Assembly (NCBI GenBank): GCA_008363265.1
Contig: RHKR01000093.1
Location: forward strand, 1 to 10,554
Source: Chlorobiota bacterium
GTDB taxonomy: Bacteria > Bacteroidota > Ignavibacteria > Ignavibacteriales > Ignavibacteriaceae
DNA: 10,554 nt
Direction: 5' to 3'
The translations under genes and the position numbers were made by a program. The notes under the pieces were generated by a model that was given only the letters and a program-made list of their open reading frames with translations, was not told where the DNA came from and did no database searches. This document shows, piece after piece, positions 7,138 to 10,554 of the stretch (positions within the stretch are counted from its first letter, which is position 1; the number at the start of each line of letters is the position of its first letter).

Positions 7138-7181
7138 GGTAATGATGAATCTTAAATGCCCAATAAGGGAGTAATAGCACG

Positions 7182-7248
7182 CGGATGAAACGGATGACGC
7201 GGATTCGCACGGATTTTGCTTTCTCTGCGATCTTTGCGATCTTTGCGG
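7182..7248. repeat. Intergenic block of roughly 9-bp periodic repeats
   Basis: CGGAT occurs at 7182, 7191, 7200 and 7210, spaced 9, 9 and 10 bp. After a short T-rich link come three 9-bp units of the TCTTTGCGA type (7222-7230, 7231-7239, 7240-7248). The block lies just upstream of the exonuclease start and replaces what would normally be promoter sequence. Because the period is a multiple of three, a spurious frame reads LRSLRSLRF through it, but the lack of a good start argues against translation. It could be a dispersed intergenic repeat of this genome or a regulatory region. Confidence 0.6.
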
Positions 7249-7275
7249 TTTGAAAATATACCTGATCACTACACC

Positions 7276-8292
7276 ATGCCCCATAGCCTGTTAATAACCA
7301 CCCCCAAGGGCCTCTACTGCCCGGCGGGAGATTTTTATGTCGATCCTCACGGATTCGTTGACCGGGCTGTTATATCGCACGGCCACAGCGATCACGCCCG
7401 GAGGGTGGCGAAGAAATTCCTCGCACACACCGACTCGGAGGCGATACTTCGCGCACGGTTGGGGAGTGATATTTCCCTTCAGACTGCCGGTTATGGCGAA
7501 ACTGTGGCCATCAACGGTGTTCAGGTGACACTTTTTCCCGCGGGGCACTTGCTGGGCTCATCGCAGATCAGGATCGAACATGGCGGAAGTGTAACCGTGT
7601 TTACGGGTGATTTCGGCACTACTCCGAACCCCACCTGCGAGCCATACGAACCGGTCAAGTGCGGCACTTTCATCACCGAATCCACTTTTGGTTTGCCGAT
7701 TTACGATTGGGATGATCCCGCCACGGTTCATGCTTCAATTAACTCCTGGTGGAAACGCAACCGCGACCGCGGCATGACCTCTCTCCTCTATGCCTACTCA
7801 CTCGGAAAGGCACAGCGGATAATCGCCGGGCTTGATACAACTATAGGTCCTGTTTTCGTCCACGGTTCTGTCGATCTAATGAACAAGTGTTACGAGATCG
7901 CGGGAGTAAAACTCCCGGAGACCAAATACCTCGAAAAAGGGACTGAAAAACTCGATGAATTGGGCGCCATGGTTATTGCCCCTCAGTCGGCGACCGCCGA
8001 AGCATGGTTGAACAGGCTCGGTGAGTTCACAACGGGTTTCGCTTCAGGATGGATGATGGTACGGGGTAGGCGGCGGATGGGGAACATCGCTGCCGGGTTT
8101 GTACTCTCTGATCACGCAGACTGGACGGGCCTCCTTAAAGCAGTTGAAGAAACAGGCGCAGAAAAGATACTCGCGACCCATGGTTTTTCAGAGCAGTTCA
8201 CCCGGTATCTCCGCGGCAGAGGCTTCGACGCTGAACCCCTCGAGACCGCATTTCTCGGTGACGGTGGATTCAATTCACAGGAGGTGGAATGA
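7276..8292 (+). CDS. Ligase-associated metallo-beta-lactamase-fold DNA exonuclease
   Basis: This 338-residue protein matches the ligase-associated DNA damage response exonuclease family, a metallo-beta-lactamase/beta-CASP nuclease related to SNM1/Artemis. Metal-binding motifs are ISHGHSDHA (H35, H37, D39, H40), PAGHLLGSSQI (H91), FTGDFG (D112), LSDHADW (D279, H280) and ATHGF (H302). Together these give a complete two-metal site. It probably trims DNA ends before ligation. The ATG at 7276 begins a typical N-terminus (ITTPKGLYCPAGDFYVDP); a TTG at 7216 would only add repeat-derived residues. I see no strong ribosome site before this ATG, so the start is the least certain point. The stop overlaps the ligase start (ATGA), so the two are made together as a repair pair. 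Confidence 0.93.
   Translation: MPHSLLITTPKGLYCPAGDFYVDPHGFVDRAVISHGHSDHARRVAKKFLAHTDSEAILRARLGSDISLQTAGYGETVAINGVQVTLFPAGHLLGSSQIRIEHGGSVTVFTGDFGTTPNPTCEPYEPVKCGTFITESTFGLPIYDWDDPATVHASINSWWKRNRDRGMTSLLYAYSLGKAQRIIAGLDTTIGPVFVHGSVDLMNKCYEIAGVKLPETKYLEKGTEKLDELGAMVIAPQSATAEAWLNRLGEFTTGFASGWMMVRGRRRMGNIAAGFVLSDHADWTGLLKAVEETGAEKILATHGFSEQFTRYLRGRGFDAEPLETAFLGDGGFNSQEVE
8279..8285 (+). promoter_or_regulatory. Strong ribosome-binding site of the DNA ligase
   Basis: AGGAGGT lies within the last codons of the exonuclease gene, three bases before the ligase ATG at 8289. It is a near-perfect anti-16S match and fixes that start despite the four-base overlap of the two genes. Confidence 0.8.
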
Positions 8293-9884
8293 AACAGTTC
8301 GCTGATCTCTTCCGCTCTCTCGAAGAATCGACGGGAACAAACGAAAAACTGGAGCTGCTTTCCGGATATTTCAAAACTGCCTCAGAAGATGATATCATTC
8401 TGGTAATTGCCTTTCTTACGGGAAACCGTCCCAAGCGTTCAGTTAAAACCACTGACCTGCGCCAATGGGCCGCAGAAGCCGCGGGAATTGATGACTGGCT
8501 TTTCGATGAATGTTATGAAAATGTGGGCGACCTTGCCGAAACCATCTCACTCTTGGTAAGGGGAAGCGATACTTCCGAAGAACACACCCTCAGCCATTGG
8601 GTTAACAATGTGATAATCCACTTAAAAGATCTGGAGCCGGAAGAGCAGAAGGATATCCTCACCAGTGCCTGGCAGTCACTTGGCAGGGAGGGTAGGTTCG
8701 TTCTCACAAAACTCATCTCCGGCGGATTCAGAATGGGAATATCATCCAAAAGCGTGGTGAATGCCCTTTCAATTGCCACGGGGATCGACCCCAATATCCT
8801 CACTCATCGCCTGATGGGTAAGTGGGAACCGACTATCAGTTTTTACCACACCCTTATATCTCCCGACACTTCAAGCACGGAGAAAAGCAAACCTTACCCT
8901 TTCGCACTCGCCCATCCGCTTGATCAACCGGCCGAAGAGTTCATCACTCCAGCAGAGTGGCAGGCGGAGTGGAAATATGACGGTATCAGGGCGCAACTGA
9001 TCAAAAGGGAGGGTGAGGTTTTCCTCTGGTCGCGTGGTGAGGAGATAATTAATGGTCAGTTCCCTGAAATAGTGGCGGCTGCAACTGCTCTTCCTGATGG
9101 AACGGTACTTGACGGAGAGCTTCTGGTTTACATCAACGGGATGCCTCAACCTTTCGCGAGCATGCAGAAGAGGGTGGGACGGAAGTCTGTATCCGCCAAG
9201 ATGATCCGGGAACTCCCGGTAACCTTTATCGTTTTCGATCTGCTTGAATCGGGTGGAACCGATTTAAGAGAAGAACCCCTCCGAATAAGGCGCGAAAAAC
9301 TCGAAGCGTTGCTCCCCACAAATGAAAATAATATCATCCTGAGTCCGTTGATCCCATTCGCTGATGTGGAAGAACTTGCCGCGGATAGGGATAGTTCGAG
9401 AAACCGCTCAGTTGAGGGGCTTATGCTCAAGCGGCTTGATTCAGTATATTCAACAGGCAGGAAGCGGGGTGACTGGTGGAAATGGAAGGTCGATCCATGG
9501 ACGGTCGATGCGGTGCTGCTTTATGCTCAGGCCGGTCACGGTAGAAGGGCGGGGTTGTTCACTGATTACACATTTGCCGTATGGCATGAAGGCAGGCTTG
9601 TCCCATTTGCGAAAGCTTACTCGGGACTGACCGATGCGGAGATTGTTGAAGTTGACAGGTTCGTGAAGCAGAACACTATCGAAAAATTCGGACCGGTAAG
9701 ATCTGTTACGCCGAAACTCGTCTTTGAACTCGCCTTCGAAGGGATACAGCCTTCATCACGCCACAAGAGCGGGGTAGCCGTCAGATTCCCGCGGATCGTC
9801 CGCTGGCGAAGGGACCTTTCAATAAAAGATGCCGATTCTTTGGACGAATTAAAAAAAATCGCGAACGCGGGAACTCTGCAATAA
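8289..9884 (+). CDS. ATP-dependent DNA ligase, repair-associated family
   Basis: This 531-residue enzyme belongs to the bacterial ATP-dependent ligase family found next to the exonuclease above. Residues 1 to about 200 form a helical DNA-binding domain (containing FRMGISSKSVVNAL). The nucleotidyltransferase core follows, with motif I EWKYDGIRAQL (adenylylated K229), motif III VLDGELLVY (E277), FIVFDLL, motif IV EGLMLKR (E376, K381) and motif V DWWKWK (K398, K400). The C-terminal OB-fold ends with LAFEGIQPSSRHKSGVAVRFPRI, a signature of this family. It seals DNA nicks by an enzyme-AMP intermediate, probably in a specialised repair pathway rather than replication, which uses the NAD-dependent LigA. 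It overlaps the exonuclease stop by four bases and has a strong ribosome site. The helicase and phosphoesterase often linked to this pair are absent nearby. Confidence 0.95.
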   Translation: MKQFADLFRSLEESTGTNEKLELLSGYFKTASEDDIILVIAFLTGNRPKRSVKTTDLRQWAAEAAGIDDWLFDECYENVGDLAETISLLVRGSDTSEEHTLSHWVNNVIIHLKDLEPEEQKDILTSAWQSLGREGRFVLTKLISGGFRMGISSKSVVNALSIATGIDPNILTHRLMGKWEPTISFYHTLISPDTSSTEKSKPYPFALAHPLDQPAEEFITPAEWQAEWKYDGIRAQLIKREGEVFLWSRGEEIINGQFPEIVAAATALPDGTVLDGELLVYINGMPQPFASMQKRVGRKSVSAKMIRELPVTFIVFDLLESGGTDLREEPLRIRREKLEALLPTNENNIILSPLIPFADVEELAADRDSSRNRSVEGLMLKRLDSVYSTGRKRGDWWKWKVDPWTVDAVLLYAQAGHGRRAGLFTDYTFAVWHEGRLVPFAKAYSGLTDAEIVEVDRFVKQNTIEKFGPVRSVTPKLVFELAFEGIQPSSRHKSGVAVRFPRIVRWRRDLSIKDADSLDELKKIANAGTLQ

Positions 9885-9902
9885 CATTAAATGTTATAAC
9901 AT
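9881..9902. promoter_or_regulatory. Overlapping palindromes, candidate operator upstream of yceI-like gene
   Basis: ATAACATTAAATGTTAT (9881-9897) is a perfect 8-1-8 inverted repeat that includes the ligase stop codon. ATGTTATAACAT (9891-9902) is a second perfect 12-bp palindrome sharing its right half. Together they give three alternating AACAT/ATGTT half-sites. A 7-1-7 architecture is typical of Fur-family operators (Fur, PerR, Zur), and the site sits about 50-70 bp before the next start codon. It is too AT-rich to be a convincing terminator. The regulator is unknown. Confidence 0.45.
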
Positions 9903-9941
9903 ATATTAAGGATAACAATCAATCAACAACCCACTAAAAAT

Positions 9942-9945
9942 GGAG
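9942..9945 (+). promoter_or_regulatory. Ribosome-binding site of the YceI-family gene
   Basis: GGAG lies eight bases before the ATG at 9954, a standard position that supports this start and the signal peptide it opens. Confidence 0.6.
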
Positions 9946-9953
9946 ACTCTGAA

Positions 9954-10544
9954 ATGAAAAGATCATTTCTTGCTATAGCGCTCGCGCTTGTATTCTTTGG
10001 CACTTCTTTCGCACAGGCAACCTGGAAGTTCGATAAAACCCACACAAAGATCGGCTTCACAGTTGATTATATGCTTATCACCGATGTTGACGGATACTTC
10101 AAGAAATTTGACGGTACTGTAACAACTGCTTCAAACAAAGATGATTTCAGCAACGCGAAAGTTGATTTCACCGTTGACGCAAAAAGCGTTGATACCGATG
10201 AACCTTCACGCGACGAGCACCTCAAAAGTGAGGATTTCTTCTTTACAGAGAAACACCCGAATTTCAGCTTCAAAAGCACTTCAGTAAAGGTTAACAAAAG
10301 CAACGCCGAGGTAAAAGGTAATCTTACCATGAGAGGCGTAACCAAGCCCGTAACCCTTAAAGGTTCTTTCGGCGGCGTTAAGAAAGATCCTTGGGGTAAC
10401 CTGAAAGCCGGTTTCAAACTCAGCGGCAAGGTTAACAGAAAAGATTTTGGTATCAACTGGAACAAGTCACTCGACGCCGGTGGATTCGTTGTAGGTGACA
10501 CTGTAGAACTTACTATCAATGTAACACTTATCAAAAATAAATAA
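9954..10544 (+). CDS. YceI-family exported lipid-binding protein
   Basis: This 196-residue protein has a clear signal peptide (MKRSFLAIALALVFFGTSFA, cut near residue 20). One YceI domain follows over the rest. Family hallmarks are WKFDKTHTKIGFTVDYM, DGYFKKFDG, VDTDEPSRDEHLKSEDFF, HPNFSFKST, GNLTMRGVTKPVTL and FGINWNKSLDAGGFVVGD. YceI proteins form a lipocalin-like beta-barrel that binds polyisoprenoid lipids such as quinone-type molecules in the periplasm; several are induced by alkaline pH or oxidative stress. Length is typical and nothing is missing. It is separated from the ligase by 69 bp with a palindromic operator-like site and its own ribosome site, so it is probably its own transcription unit. 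No terminator is visible in the ten bases remaining after its TAA. Confidence 0.95.
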   Translation: MKRSFLAIALALVFFGTSFAQATWKFDKTHTKIGFTVDYMLITDVDGYFKKFDGTVTTASNKDDFSNAKVDFTVDAKSVDTDEPSRDEHLKSEDFFFTEKHPNFSFKSTSVKVNKSNAEVKGNLTMRGVTKPVTLKGSFGGVKKDPWGNLKAGFKLSGKVNRKDFGINWNKSLDAGGFVVGDTVELTINVTLIKNK

Positions 10545-10554
10545 ATGCGTTTAG

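Noticed and set aside
7216..7275. N-terminal extension of the exonuclease from a TTG
   Set aside because: The added residues (LRSLRSLRF) are just the translated 9-bp repeat, and family members begin near the ATG at 7276.

Overview
The window looks like a chromosomal segment of a free-living Gram-negative bacterium in the Bacteroidota/Chlorobiota/Ignavibacteriota neighbourhood. Evidence for this is the export signals ending in FAQ or FSQ, a giant multiheme c-type cytochrome next to an outer-membrane barrel, and a scattered four-helix-bundle gene with its own repeats. The phylum is an inference from gene style, not from a marker gene.

Region 1 (1-4135, + strand) is an extracellular-electron-transfer-like unit. 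A multiheme cytochrome c, cut off at its 5' end, has 36 CxxCH motifs in the window, arranged in 12-heme modules with a period of 885 bp. It overlaps by one base (TGATG) a gene for an exported outer-membrane beta-barrel protein with an N-terminal SH3-like domain. That second gene is split into two frames by an apparent one-base loss near a run of five T's at 3079-3083; the intact product would be about 492 aa.

Region 2 (4141-4588) is a compact 448-bp unit between two convergent genes. It is bounded by inverted arrays of a 7-bp repeat (consensus GGCTGAA/GGATGAG) and carries one gene of the 23S rRNA-intervening-sequence (four-helix-bundle) family. An in-frame TGA interrupts that gene. The repeat arrays supply its Shine-Dalgarno sequence and start codon, and also the last codons and stop of the neighbouring decarboxylase. 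This is the least explained structure in the window.

Region 3 (4576-7077, - strand) is a two-gene unit: a secreted endonuclease/exonuclease/phosphatase-fold protein, followed three bases later by a group II PLP-dependent amino-acid decarboxylase.

Region 4 (7078-7275) is a divergent intergenic region with a candidate promoter for the nuclease and a block of about 9-bp periodic repeats.

Region 5 (7276-9884, + strand) is a two-gene DNA-repair operon. It encodes a ligase-associated metallo-beta-lactamase-fold exonuclease and an ATP-dependent DNA ligase, with an ATGA overlap. The helicase and PdeM partners known from other genomes are not in the window.

Region 6 (9885-10544) holds overlapping palindromes that look like an operator, followed by a gene for an exported YceI-family protein.
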